Shown piece after piece: positions 44,471 through 52,516 of a DNA stretch of 64,000 nt; within the stretch, counting starts at the first letter, position 1; each line of letters opens with the position of its first letter. Both the position numbers and the translations under genes were made by a program. The DNA lies in NCBI RefSeq assembly GCF_016595435.1, contig NZ_JAENIJ010000014.1:39677-103676 (forward strand), given 5' to 3'. A model generated the notes under the pieces. The model was not told the origin of the DNA. It ran no database searches and saw only the letters and a list, made by a program, of their open reading frames with translations. The DNA comes from Luteolibacter pohnpeiensis (GTDB lineage Bacteria > Verrucomicrobiota > Verrucomicrobiia > Verrucomicrobiales > Akkermansiaceae).

Positions 44471-45271
44471 GTGCGAAAATCCAGAATTCCTATCAAGTCC
44501 GCCCGTGAGATCGATTGTATGCGTGAAGCGGGTGCGACCTCTGCCGCCATCCTGCAAGCGCTGGGCAAGGCGGTCGCACCTGGGGTGACGACAGGGGAGA
44601 TCGATGCGCTATCTGCTGAATTATTTCGTGAGCACCAATGCAAAAGTGCTTTCCTAGGCTATCGTGGCTTCAAAGGAAATATCTGCATTTCCGTGAATGA
44701 GGAAGTCGTCCACGGAATTGGTGGATCACGCAAGATCATGCCGGGTGATGTAGTCGCAATTGATGTCGGTGTGATCAAAAATGGTTTCATCGGCGATAAT
44801 GCGGATACCATCCCTGTTGGGGATATCCCCGAAGAGACCAAGCGTCTACTGGCGGTCACGGAGCAGTCGTTGTATGAGGCAATCCAGCACGCACGTGCCG
44901 GCACGCGCCTTGCCGATCTTTGTGCATCCGTAGAAGCCTTCGTCGCGCCGAAAGGCTTCACCATTGTCCGTGAATTCGTGGGGCACGGTGTTGGTCGGCG
45001 TTTGCATGAAGAGCCACAAATTCCGAATTACCGCCCGTCTGGCAAATCACCCATATTGGCGGCTGGAATGACTTTGGCGATCGAGCCAATGGTGAATGCC
45101 GGGGTTGCTTCCGTCCGCATCCTTGATGATGGTTGGACCGTCATCACCGAAGACCGCAAGCCTTCTGCACACTTCGAACATACGGTTCTAGTCACCTCGG
45201 GTGATCCCGAAATTTTGACTGCACGGCCGCGGATTGCGACACCCGAGCAAATGGGACTCGCAAGCTGGTGA
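44471..45271 (+). CDS. map: Methionine aminopeptidase type I
   Basis: A 266-residue enzyme that removes the N-terminal Met from new proteins. Metal ligands are in VVAIDVGVIKNGFIGDNADT (two Asp), VGHGVGRRLHEEP (His) and the C-terminal TIEPMVNAG-like segment LAIEPMVNAG plus HFEHTVLVT. The start is taken as GTG 44471 (RKSRIPIKSAREIDCMREAG); the open frame runs back into adk. It ends the ribosomal run: infA, rpmJ, rpsM, rpsK, rpsD, rpoA and rplQ do not follow. Confidence 0.93.
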   Translation: MRKSRIPIKSAREIDCMREAGATSAAILQALGKAVAPGVTTGEIDALSAELFREHQCKSAFLGYRGFKGNICISVNEEVVHGIGGSRKIMPGDVVAIDVGVIKNGFIGDNADTIPVGDIPEETKRLLAVTEQSLYEAIQHARAGTRLADLCASVEAFVAPKGFTIVREFVGHGVGRRLHEEPQIPNYRPSGKSPILAAGMTLAIEPMVNAGVASVRILDDGWTVITEDRKPSAHFEHTVLVTSGDPEILTARPRIATPEQMGLASW

Positions 45272-45896
45272 TTGCTTTGTAAGAGCAACGTTGCGGCTAT
45301 AAAGAGAAGGATGCGCCTTTCTCTAGCCATTGTCAGCGAGGCTATGAGATTGTATAGCCAGCTCGGTGCGTAAGTGTGGCGATGTGAGGCAGTTCCTCCT
45401 AAACTTGCCTAAAATCCGCAGAGCATACTCAATTTTGCCAGTGGATTATCACCAGAGGTAGTCTTCAGAGGTTACTCACCAGTTGAACATCTTTTCAGGG
45501 GTATTCAGCCCATTTTAGTTTCCTTTATGGAGCTATAAGCGTTCGATTCAGAAAAAATCGAGTTTCTAACAATTCAAAATGTGTTTGCGCAACTGGTTGA
45601 TTCTATGAGCATTCTTCATACCAGAATGGATTCCAATGAGTGGATAGCCTGCCTGGGATGATTTTTTTAGTGAAAATCGTGAGCGTTTTCTCTACTTTGC
45701 GCTCGTGACAGTTTCCCCTCAACCTAGTCGTCGCCGTAATCGTCACCAGAAAACGGGCGTTTTCCAGCGAATCAAAAAGTGGATCAGGCTCCGTTTTGCA
45801 CCTAAATGGGTTCGCGACTATGAGCGATTCCGCGATTGATGACTCGTATTGATATAGCCTTATGAAGCTGAGGCTATCACGCAGCACTGTAGCCGG
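45272..45896. other. Gene-poor 625-bp gap after map
   Basis: It holds no long ORF with support, no tRNA and no strong terminator. The only coding candidate is the 44-codon basic ORF listed separately. A 94-codon minus-strand frame (45603-45887) is Leu/Ser/Thr-mixed with no recognisable pattern and is treated as noise. Confidence 0.5.
45705..45839 (+). CDS. Possible small basic protein (44 aa)
   Basis: A GTG-started frame encodes a very basic, aromatic peptide with segments such as RRRNRHQKTG and KKWIRLRFAPKWVRDYERF, whose second half could form an amphipathic helix. No Shine-Dalgarno is seen, though most genes here lack one. The composition is non-random, but nothing confirms expression. It may be a small membrane- or nucleic-acid-binding protein, or noise. 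Confidence 0.25.
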   Translation: MTVSPQPSRRRNRHQKTGVFQRIKKWIRLRFAPKWVRDYERFRD

Positions 45897-46589
45897 TTAG
45901 TGCTTGGCGTCCTTTGCGATTTTACGAAGCCTTGCCAGCTGGATCTGAGCTTTAGTGCCGTCCGGCAAGTCCGCTGGCTTCGTCAAAATCCGAGCCATGT
46001 TACGCTCGAGCAATAATTCGTGTAGCCAGCGCGATTTGCCATTGAACGAGACTTCGACGAATGCGTGAAACCTATCGTCGTGAAATGGGCTATCCCATCG
46101 GGTGTAGATGGTGAAGGGGCGTTTACTTAAGAGATTCAGGCTGAAGTTTTTAGCTTTTTGGCCAATCTCGACGGTCTGTTCTGGGGTGAGGTTTCCCATG
46201 TCGCGCGCCTGAGATTGGATTCGCTTGAAGTTTGTTTCTCCATTCCGGTAGCGGCGGAAGGCGCTTTCCGGGGCGTCCACAAAATAGAGACGCAGCGTTT
46301 TTTGCCGCCCGTCGGGTAACAAGACCAGGAAACTGTCTCCATCATTGCTATGGTGCTCAAGCAGCTGGCAACCACGATAAACCTCGTAGCCACCAACGTG
46401 CTCAGCAGATTCGGCAGCTTGCGATTTTTCCTCAGGAGCGGAATGGGGGAGGTCAAAATGATTCTGGCTTTTACCAAAAGAAGACCCTTCAAATTGCTGC
46501 ACCAGCCATAGCCCGATGGACACGAGTGTGAGCAGGCAGACAAGCCAGGAAGCGCGTTTGGAGCGACGCGGAGTCCGATATGACTTCAT
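45897..46589 (-). CDS. Membrane-anchored or secreted thermonuclease-like (SNase) protein
   Basis: A 230-residue protein with a basic N-terminus and one hydrophobic helix (about 14-30), then an SNase OB-fold. NDGDSFLVLLPDGR carries the Ca-binding Asp, TLRLYFVDAPES matches the 'RLxxIDAPE' catalytic site with Arg and Glu, and the late YTRWDSPFHDDRFHAFV region matches the second half. It cuts DNA and RNA outside the cytoplasm. It starts 3 bp after the M23 peptidase stop, so the two form an operon. Confidence 0.85.
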   Translation of the reverse strand: MKSYRTPRRSKRASWLVCLLTLVSIGLWLVQQFEGSSFGKSQNHFDLPHSAPEEKSQAAESAEHVGGYEVYRGCQLLEHHSNDGDSFLVLLPDGRQKTLRLYFVDAPESAFRRYRNGETNFKRIQSQARDMGNLTPEQTVEIGQKAKNFSLNLLSKRPFTIYTRWDSPFHDDRFHAFVEVSFNGKSRWLHELLLERNMARILTKPADLPDGTKAQIQLARLRKIAKDAKH

Positions 46590-46592
46590 GGA

Positions 46593-47267
46593 TTACAGGC
46601 CCTTGAAACCGGCGTATTCCTGATAGGTTCCCGTCGGGACTTGGACCGGGCGCCATTCGCGGTTCAGCCGCCGATACTTGTTGATGAATTCCGTAGGGTC
46701 TGCCCAATGCTTGGTATCGGCCGGGACACTATTCCGTTGCATGCCAATGGTGATATCGTGACGGATTTCAAAGTGCAGGTGTGCGGCGTACATGCCGTGG
46801 TTATTGCCGATTTTTCCGATTTGCTCACCGCGCTTCACTTGTTGGCCGACTTTGACCATGATTTGCAGGAGGTGGCCGTAGAGGGCATCGCAGTACTTGA
46901 CCTGGCCGTTTTCAGGATCCCGGTAGGCGTAGCGAATCATGACGACATTTCCCCAGCCAACATGAACATCGTAAGCCCAGGTCACGATCCCGTCGCCAAT
47001 GCTGTAGACGGGATCGCCCAAATCAGTATCGCCGCCATTTCGGCCATTCCAGTCTTCGCCAAAATGTTGGGGGGAGCGGAGTCTCATGCCGCGCGCTTTG
47101 TAGTAACCTGCTCCATCCGGTTTCCCGACGGGAAAATCAAATCCGTCAGCCAGATTCACACGTGCGGTCTTTGTGGTTTCGGCGTTAACCGGCATGAGTG
47201 AGCCGATCAACGTGATGAATCCAACCAGAAGGCACAGGGGAGATTTGAGGCCAATCGCCATCGGCAT
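46593..47267 (-). CDS. M23-family (LytM-type) peptidase, secreted
   Basis: A 224-residue protein with a signal peptide ending LMPVNAE. The M23 zinc site is visible as HFGEDWNG (His and Asp), a later ALYGHLLQI and the HLHFEIRHD motif. GDPVYSIGDGIVTWA is the usual strand after the first ligands. Such enzymes cut peptide bridges in the cell wall. The open frame starts with TTG 47276; the ATG at 47267 is preferred. It is first in an operon with the secreted nuclease. Confidence 0.87.
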   Translation of the reverse strand: MPMAIGLKSPLCLLVGFITLIGSLMPVNAETTKTARVNLADGFDFPVGKPDGAGYYKARGMRLRSPQHFGEDWNGRNGGDTDLGDPVYSIGDGIVTWAYDVHVGWGNVVMIRYAYRDPENGQVKYCDALYGHLLQIMVKVGQQVKRGEQIGKIGNNHGMYAAHLHFEIRHDITIGMQRNSVPADTKHWADPTEFINKYRRLNREWRPVQVPTGTYQEYAGFKGL

Positions 47268-47395
47268 CCACTCCAATGCGCGAAAACCAGAGCCGCAAGT
47301 GTAAAAGCTGGGTGGAGGAGAGATCAGGGCAGGAAATGGGTGTCAGACTTGATGACCTGAGGAGGCTGAAAGTTTGATCGAGTCCAATCAGGCGA

Positions 47396-47433
47396 CAAAA
47401 AAGCCCGTTTCTCCGAAGTGGAAGAAACGGGCT
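47396..47433 (-). terminator. Rho-independent terminator of ilvC
   Basis: AGCCCGTTTCT and AGAAACGGGCT form a perfect 11-bp stem with a 10-nt loop, followed on the minus strand by TTTTTT. It starts 20 bp past the ilvC stop. Confidence 0.92.
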
Positions 47434-47452
47434 GGTGTAAAATCGGAATCGA

Positions 47453-48499
47453 TTACTTGGAAGACGAAACGTAGCTCGCTTGAGAAGCGCCTTTTTTCAG
47501 TTTCTTCTGCTTGATCCAGCTCATGGTGGAGCGGAGTTTTTCGCCGACTTTTTCGATTTGGTGAGCAGCCTCGTCCTTGCGGATTTGGTTGAAGCGAGGA
47601 TAACCGTTTTCGTATTCCTTCACCCAATCCTTGGCGAATTTGCCGCTCTCAATGTCCTTGAGCTGCTTGGCCATGCGCTTTTTGACGGAGGCGTCGATGA
47701 TTTTTGGTCCTACGGAAACGTCGCCCCACTCGGCGGTTTCGGAAATCGAGAAACGCATGCCAGCAAGGCCGGATTCGTTCATCAGGTCGACAATCAGCTT
47801 CAGCTCGTGAAGGCACTCGAAATATGCCATTTCTGGCTGATAACCAGCTTCAACCAGCACTTCGAAGCCAGCTTTGACGAGGGCGGAAGCACCACCGCAG
47901 AGAACGGTTTGTTCGCCGAACAAGTCGGTGACGGTTTCTTCGCGGAAGTTGGTTTCGAATACACCGGCGCGGGTGCAGCCGATGCCGCGAGCCCATGCAA
48001 GAGCCTTGGCTTTAGCCTTACCGGAAGCGTCTTGGTGAATCGCGATCAAGCCAGGAACACCCTTGCCGTCAACGAATTGAGAGCGAACGGTGTGGCCAGG
48101 GCCTTTGGGGGCGACAAGGATCACATCGATATCCTCCGGCAGTTGGATCAAATTGAAATGAACAGCGAAACCGTGGGAGAAGAGCAGCGTTTTGCCTTTG
48201 GTCAGATTTGGAGCGATGTCCTTTTCATAAACCGAAGCAATCACGGTGTCCGGAGTGGCGACAAAAATCACGTCAGCAGCTTTGACCGCTTCTGCCGTGT
48301 CCATCACTTCGAAGCCAAGTTTCTTGGCGACTTCGCGGGACTTTGACTTCTTGTAGAGGCCAATGACGACGTTCATGCCACTGTCCTTGAGATTCAGCGC
48401 GTGGGCGTGGCCTTGTGAGCCGAAGCCAATCACAGCGAGGGTTTTTTTCTTAAGTGGGACGAGAGAAGCGTCCTTGTTGGTATAGATCTTCGCAGCCAT
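47453..48499 (-). CDS. ilvC: Ketol-acid reductoisomerase
   Basis: A 348-residue enzyme of branched-chain amino acid synthesis that isomerises and reduces acetolactate. The NAD(P) site is [17 protein letters not shown]; a KKSKSR stretch follows the second strand, so NADPH preference is likely. The metal site lies in [12 protein letters not shown] and later [12 protein letters not shown]. The class I length ends with a Ser/Lys tail. ATG 48499 ([11 protein letters not shown]) is preferred over the upstream frame start at 48580. No ilvB/N gene is adjacent. Confidence 0.95.
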   Translation of the reverse strand: MAAKIYTNKDASLVPLKKKTLAVIGFGSQGHAHALNLKDSGMNVVIGLYKKSKSREVAKKLGFEVMDTAEAVKAADVIFVATPDTVIASVYEKDIAPNLTKGKTLLFSHGFAVHFNLIQLPEDIDVILVAPKGPGHTVRSQFVDGKGVPGLIAIHQDASGKAKAKALAWARGIGCTRAGVFETNFREETVTDLFGEQTVLCGGASALVKAGFEVLVEAGYQPEMAYFECLHELKLIVDLMNESGLAGMRFSISETAEWGDVSVGPKIIDASVKKRMAKQLKDIESGKFAKDWVKEYENGYPRFNQIRKDEAAHQIEKVGEKLRSTMSWIKQKKLKKGASQASYVSSSK

Positions 48500-48745
48500 G
48501 GCGGATCGTGGGTTGGTTCGATTGAGACACACCCGATCCATCGGGGAAAGGGCGGGCAAAAACCGTGCAGGTCTTGGCAATTTCGGTCAAGCTTTCTCCC
48601 TGTAATATGCCGACTCAGTAGCGATTTGTGCCGAAAAAGTGTAAAATTTGAACCGCCTTGGCGAGTTCGACCCCGACTATTTCGGAAAATTCGCTGTTTT
48701 CTGAGTGAGGTTCGGTGCGAATCGGCTGATTTGCCACCGCGAAAC

Positions 48746-50125
48746 TCAATAAGCGGTCTTCGGCGGCTTGAGCATGCTGAAACCCGTCATCGCGACGATC
48801 CCGATATCCAGAGCAACGTCCCAATGGGTGACGTAGAAATTATCAAGCCGGGCGCGATGGCGTAGATCTTGCGGGCGATTGACCTCTCCGCGGAATCCTT
48901 TCACCTGGGCAAGTCCGGTGACGCCTGGTTTCACATAGCGGCGAACGCCATATCTCTCGAAAATTTCACGGAACTCGCAATCGTGTTTCTCCATGTGAGG
49001 ACGTGGTCCGACGACACTCATGTCGCCGAAGAGGACATTGAGAAATTGCGGGATTTCGTCCAAGCTGGTCTTTCTCAGGAACTGGCCACCTTTGAAGACG
49101 CGGGAGTCGCCTTTGGTGACTTGTTTGCTCTCGTCACCGTTGTCGACATGCAGTGTGCGGAATTTGAAGACTTTGAAAGCAACGCCATTTTTTCCAACCC
49201 GGTCCTGCTTGAAGAATAGTGGGCCAGGGGAGTGCCTGCGGTGAATCAGCCAAACCATGAAGCAAAGTGGAGGAAGAACTGTGACAACGATCAGGGAGCT
49301 GAACGCCACATCGAAGATTCGCTTGATGAATTGGTTCGAGGTGTTTTCCAGAGGTTCGACCGGTGGGGTCAGCACGTCTAGGCGACCCGCACGTTGAAGG
49401 TCAAAACGACGGCCGTAGGTACGGGTCAATTCGACAGGTAGCCAGCAACGGAAGCCCAGTCGGTCGCCTTGGCGGAGTAGGCTGATGACTGTGGAATCAG
49501 GCAAATGCCGCGGTGGCATGACCAGCATGTCGATCGGCTGCTCGGAAATGATGTCACCGTATTCCTCAGCGCTACGATTGATTCCATCGGTGCATTCGAC
49601 GCGTTTCACATCCAGCATCGAGTGCAGTTCCTTGATTTCAGGGATGATGGAGTCGCACCATTCTTTTGGCCCCAGGATGAAGGTCCGGAGTCGCCATTCG
49701 CTGAGATGCTTTGAGCGCAAGCCACCAGCCCAGCGAATGAGTTGGCGATTTGTTAGATATAAGGCGATCAGTGCAATGGCCGAAAATGCTCCGAGGAAGG
49801 TTCTGGAGATTCTCATATCCTGGGAGAAAACCAGCAGTGCGGTGACGCTGGCAATAATCCACATCCACTGGCGGCGGGAAACCGGTGATGCGAGCCTCTT
49901 CATTCGGCCGGGTGTGGGGCGGAGGGCGCCGGGGCGGGAAAATGCTTCGAAAATCATGGCGAAAACCATGATAATCCAATATTTGGTATAGGTTTGTAGG
50001 GAAGGGAGCCCACTTTTGAGCATCCCGAAAATCAGCAGGAAACAAATCCAATACAGAATGCTGATCACGGCAATTTGGAGGGTGACGAGCAACTGGAAGA
50101 AACCTTTTTCGCGGGCAGAGATCAT
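48746..50125 (-). CDS. Undecaprenyl-phosphate sugar phosphotransferase (WcaJ/WbaP-type)
   Basis: A 459-residue membrane enzyme: four N-terminal TM helices (to about 125), a CoA-binding-like domain (LRTFILGPKEW ...), a fifth helix, and the bacterial sugar transferase domain with FKVFKFRTLHVDN, LRKTSLDEIPQFLNVL, GDMSVVGPRPH and VKPGVTGLAQVKG. It moves a hexose-1-P to undecaprenyl phosphate, the first step of repeat-unit synthesis. ATG 50125 is preferred over 50188 because a promoter-like TTGACG-16 bp-TAATGC (50188-50161, minus strand) lies inside the longer form. Confidence 0.9.
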   Translation of the reverse strand: MISAREKGFFQLLVTLQIAVISILYWICFLLIFGMLKSGLPSLQTYTKYWIIMVFAMIFEAFSRPGALRPTPGRMKRLASPVSRRQWMWIIASVTALLVFSQDMRISRTFLGAFSAIALIALYLTNRQLIRWAGGLRSKHLSEWRLRTFILGPKEWCDSIIPEIKELHSMLDVKRVECTDGINRSAEEYGDIISEQPIDMLVMPPRHLPDSTVISLLRQGDRLGFRCWLPVELTRTYGRRFDLQRAGRLDVLTPPVEPLENTSNQFIKRIFDVAFSSLIVVTVLPPLCFMVWLIHRRHSPGPLFFKQDRVGKNGVAFKVFKFRTLHVDNGDESKQVTKGDSRVFKGGQFLRKTSLDEIPQFLNVLFGDMSVVGPRPHMEKHDCEFREIFERYGVRRYVKPGVTGLAQVKGFRGEVNRPQDLRHRARLDNFYVTHWDVALDIGIVAMTGFSMLKPPKTAY

Positions 50126-50160
50126 GAATGGTAAACGAGGGAGAGACGACCTAAGCCAAA

Positions 50161-50188
50161 GCATTAGACGAACCAAAATTGACGTCAA
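50161..50188 (-). promoter_or_regulatory. Promoter-like sequence before the sugar transferase gene
   Basis: On the minus strand TTGACG and TAATGC are separated by 16 bp, about 35 bp before ATG 50125. The -35 is part of a perfect TTGACGTCAA palindrome (50179-50188), which could be an operator. Confidence 0.45.
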
Positions 50189-50360
50189 GTAATGGCTTTA
50201 AAAGCAGTGGGAAACAAACGAAGCAGAACTTACTGAATTCGGTGCCGTTAGATCGCGCTGAGCATTTTTGCGCAATCGTAAATTTTCGTTGAAGCTCGTT
50301 TCCGCTCTAGGTAATTACAATGCCATCAAACGTTTTCTCTCCTTATACGATTTGAGTTTC

Positions 50361-51866
50361 ATGTCATCGATTCGTCGACTTTTGTTGGGGTGGATCGTGC
50401 TTGGGGCAAATTTGTCACTTGCCCAAACTCCGGTTCAATTAACGCTCTCGAACACCACTCAAGTTTACGACGGAACGGCGAAATTGCCGACGGTGAGTAG
50501 CGATCCAGATGGATTGACCGTACAGCTTTCATTCAATGACCCGTCAACGACCCCGACGGTGACCACGGTTTTTCAATCCATACCCGATCCAGTCGGATCC
50601 GCATATCCGTCAATTGCATTTGCGGGGAATAATTACAGTGGGATGGGGGATTACGTAAAACTTGCAGGAAGTGCCCGCTACCTCGATTCCGTGGAGACGG
50701 TTCTATCCAGTTACGCCAAAGCTAGTAGCTATCCACAATTGGCGGCCCAGAATCCGGATGGTTACTACCACACGGTCCGACTGCATGTGTTTCAGGCTGC
50801 ATCAAACTTCGGCCTAAGCTATTTTGCCGAGAAAAGCCAACAAGTGCTGATTCCCTGGGTGCCTGAAGAGTTGAATAGCATCAGCTTCAAGGTCTTATTC
50901 AGTTTCCCGGGAAACCTCATTCTACCGAATGATCTGGCTCTGATGGTGAGCTATAACACGAAATCAACTGGCTTTAATCCCATCGGGACCGCTGGCCCCT
51001 ATGATAAGCTCAATCTCAGCGTGAACACCACTGCTCCTACGGTTGGCACGGATGTCTATGCTGAAGGCTATTTTTACTATTTGCAAAACGGCACGTATTA
51101 CCTGGCAACATCTTCCTACTCGCCGATGTTCAAGGTCAATGCATCCAGTTCCCCAGCAACGGCCATTGCCACACCGGTCAATGCAGGGAGCTACGAAGTC
51201 ACGGCGACGGTGACGAGCTCAGGCTACAGCGGCCAAGCAACGTCCTCATTTATCATTCTTCCTGCACCAGTTACCTTAACTCTAGGCAATCTGACTCAAA
51301 TCGCAGATGGAACACCGAAGTCGGTAAGTTTGTCGACAGATCCAAGCGGAATCAGCACGTCAGTGACTTATGATGGTGCTAGCCAGGTTCCATCGGCGAT
51401 AGGTCGATACCAAGTCGTCGCCACGGTCACGAATTCGAATTATTCGGGCTCAGCCAGCGCTGAGCTACAGATCGGTTATGACTATGCCTCGTGGATTCAG
51501 CAAAGTGTCACGGCAGGAACGATAGGCAGCGATCAGACTGCAGATTTTGCGGATCCGGACGGCGATTCGCTACCGAATTTGCTCGAATACGCATTTGGAC
51601 TGAATCCTGGCGCGGCGGACTACATGGCTCCTGATTTGGATGTTTCTTCAGAAAACCTCTCCTTGATCTATCGGCGTAATCTCGATGCCACCGATCTCAC
51701 CTACCAAATTGAAACTGCAACCGATTTGGACTCTGATAGTTGGTCGGAAGCAGCAACAACTGATACCGTGTTGAGCACGGAAGGAAGCATCGAAACGGTT
51801 GAAGCGACCATTCCCCGAACTGAGGGCGAGCCGAAGCGTTTCCTCCGACTCAAAGTCACCAGATAA
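50361..51866 (+). CDS. Secreted MBG-domain surface protein with Verrucomicrobia-type C-terminal module
   Basis: From ATG 50361 (501 residues) there is a signal peptide (RRLLLGWIVLGANLSLAQ). An MBG/YDG-type unit is split around a beta-rich insert of about 200 residues: LSNTTQVYDGTAKLPTVSS near the start, GSYEVTATVTSSGYSGQA near 290. A second MBG unit follows (LGNLTQIADGTPKSVSLSTD, YQVVATVTNSNYSGSA). The tail has DFADPDGDSLPNLLEYAFGL and ends RFLRLKVTR. It is probably an adhesin or matrix protein. An upstream in-frame start at 50268 lacks a signal peptide. It diverges from the sugar transferase gene. Confidence 0.85.
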   Translation: MSSIRRLLLGWIVLGANLSLAQTPVQLTLSNTTQVYDGTAKLPTVSSDPDGLTVQLSFNDPSTTPTVTTVFQSIPDPVGSAYPSIAFAGNNYSGMGDYVKLAGSARYLDSVETVLSSYAKASSYPQLAAQNPDGYYHTVRLHVFQAASNFGLSYFAEKSQQVLIPWVPEELNSISFKVLFSFPGNLILPNDLALMVSYNTKSTGFNPIGTAGPYDKLNLSVNTTAPTVGTDVYAEGYFYYLQNGTYYLATSSYSPMFKVNASSSPATAIATPVNAGSYEVTATVTSSGYSGQATSSFIILPAPVTLTLGNLTQIADGTPKSVSLSTDPSGISTSVTYDGASQVPSAIGRYQVVATVTNSNYSGSASAELQIGYDYASWIQQSVTAGTIGSDQTADFADPDGDSLPNLLEYAFGLNPGAADYMAPDLDVSSENLSLIYRRNLDATDLTYQIETATDLDSDSWSEAATTDTVLSTEGSIETVEATIPRTEGEPKRFLRLKVTR

Positions 51867-51928
51867 TTCCAGTTTACCTTAGCTGGACTCGCCGCTTGAT
51901 GCGCTGGCAAGAGAGATACTTCCAGACA

Positions 51929-52339
51929 TCAACTGCGCAATTTGCCAAGGGTGCGGCGGTAGATGTGCCACAGGGTTCCGACAAATAACAAGCCTACAGC
52001 ACTTCCCATACTTCCCCAGAAAATATCGCGCAGATCAAATACTCTGCGCGGGATGAAGAGTTGCCCCACTTCCGCGGCCGAAACAAAGCTGGTTAATCCA
52101 AGCCAGACGAGCAGCCACCATTTCAAGATGGCTCTCTTTCGTGTCAAATAGAGTCCGAGCAGAATTCCTAGTGGCAGGAACGGCACTCCAGTCCGGAGTC
52201 GGCCATGTCGATCCGCCCAATGCCCGATCGCCCTGGGCATCCAGTGTATTTTCCCCATCGCTGGATCGGGAATCCAGCTGAAATAAAGCACAACCAAGCC
52301 GAGGGCGATGGCAATCGCAATCGACAACACTCTGAGCAT
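51929..52339 (-). CDS. VanZ-family membrane protein
   Basis: A 136-residue protein with four TM helices and the VanZ pattern: a first helix ending YFSWIPDP, HWADRHGRLRTGVPFLPLG, and EVGQLFIPRRVFDLRDIFWGSMG. VanZ-type proteins are often found with polysaccharide or sortase-like sorting genes; the mechanism is not established. An in-frame TTG at 52372 is possible, but ATG 52339 begins just before the first helix. Confidence 0.87.
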   Translation of the reverse strand: MLRVLSIAIAIALGLVVLYFSWIPDPAMGKIHWMPRAIGHWADRHGRLRTGVPFLPLGILLGLYLTRKRAILKWWLLVWLGLTSFVSAAEVGQLFIPRRVFDLRDIFWGSMGSAVGLLFVGTLWHIYRRTLGKLRS

Positions 52340-52452
52340 AAAAAACCACCGGTTCCGAAGAAGCGGTGGCAAGCAAGTAAGACTGAATTTCAGAGGGGTA
52401 GAAGTTGCTGGGTTTCAGTATTCAGTTTGCAGGGAAGAAATAAGGATTGTGA

Positions 52453-52504
52453 CCCAGGCATCCTGGCTGGATTTTTGGGTCAGGTCCCAGGCAGGATGCC
52501 TGGG
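52453..52504. repeat. REP-like inverted repeat pair
   Basis: CCCAGGCATCCTGG (52453-52466) and CCCAGGCAGGATGCCTGGG (52486-52504). The second copy is nearly a perfect palindrome by itself, and the first is the opposite orientation of its half. The pair can fold into one or two hairpins and lies just past the wecG stop, as REP elements often do. Confidence 0.6.
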
Positions 52505-52516
52505 CTACGTTCACCA

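Noticed and set aside
45288..45325. AGAGAAGG/CCTTTCTCT as the map terminator
   Set aside because: The stem needs a bulge and no T-run follows.
45603..45887. 94-codon minus-strand frame after map
   Set aside because: No signal peptide, domain or compositional signature; it is antisense to the more plausible small basic ORF.
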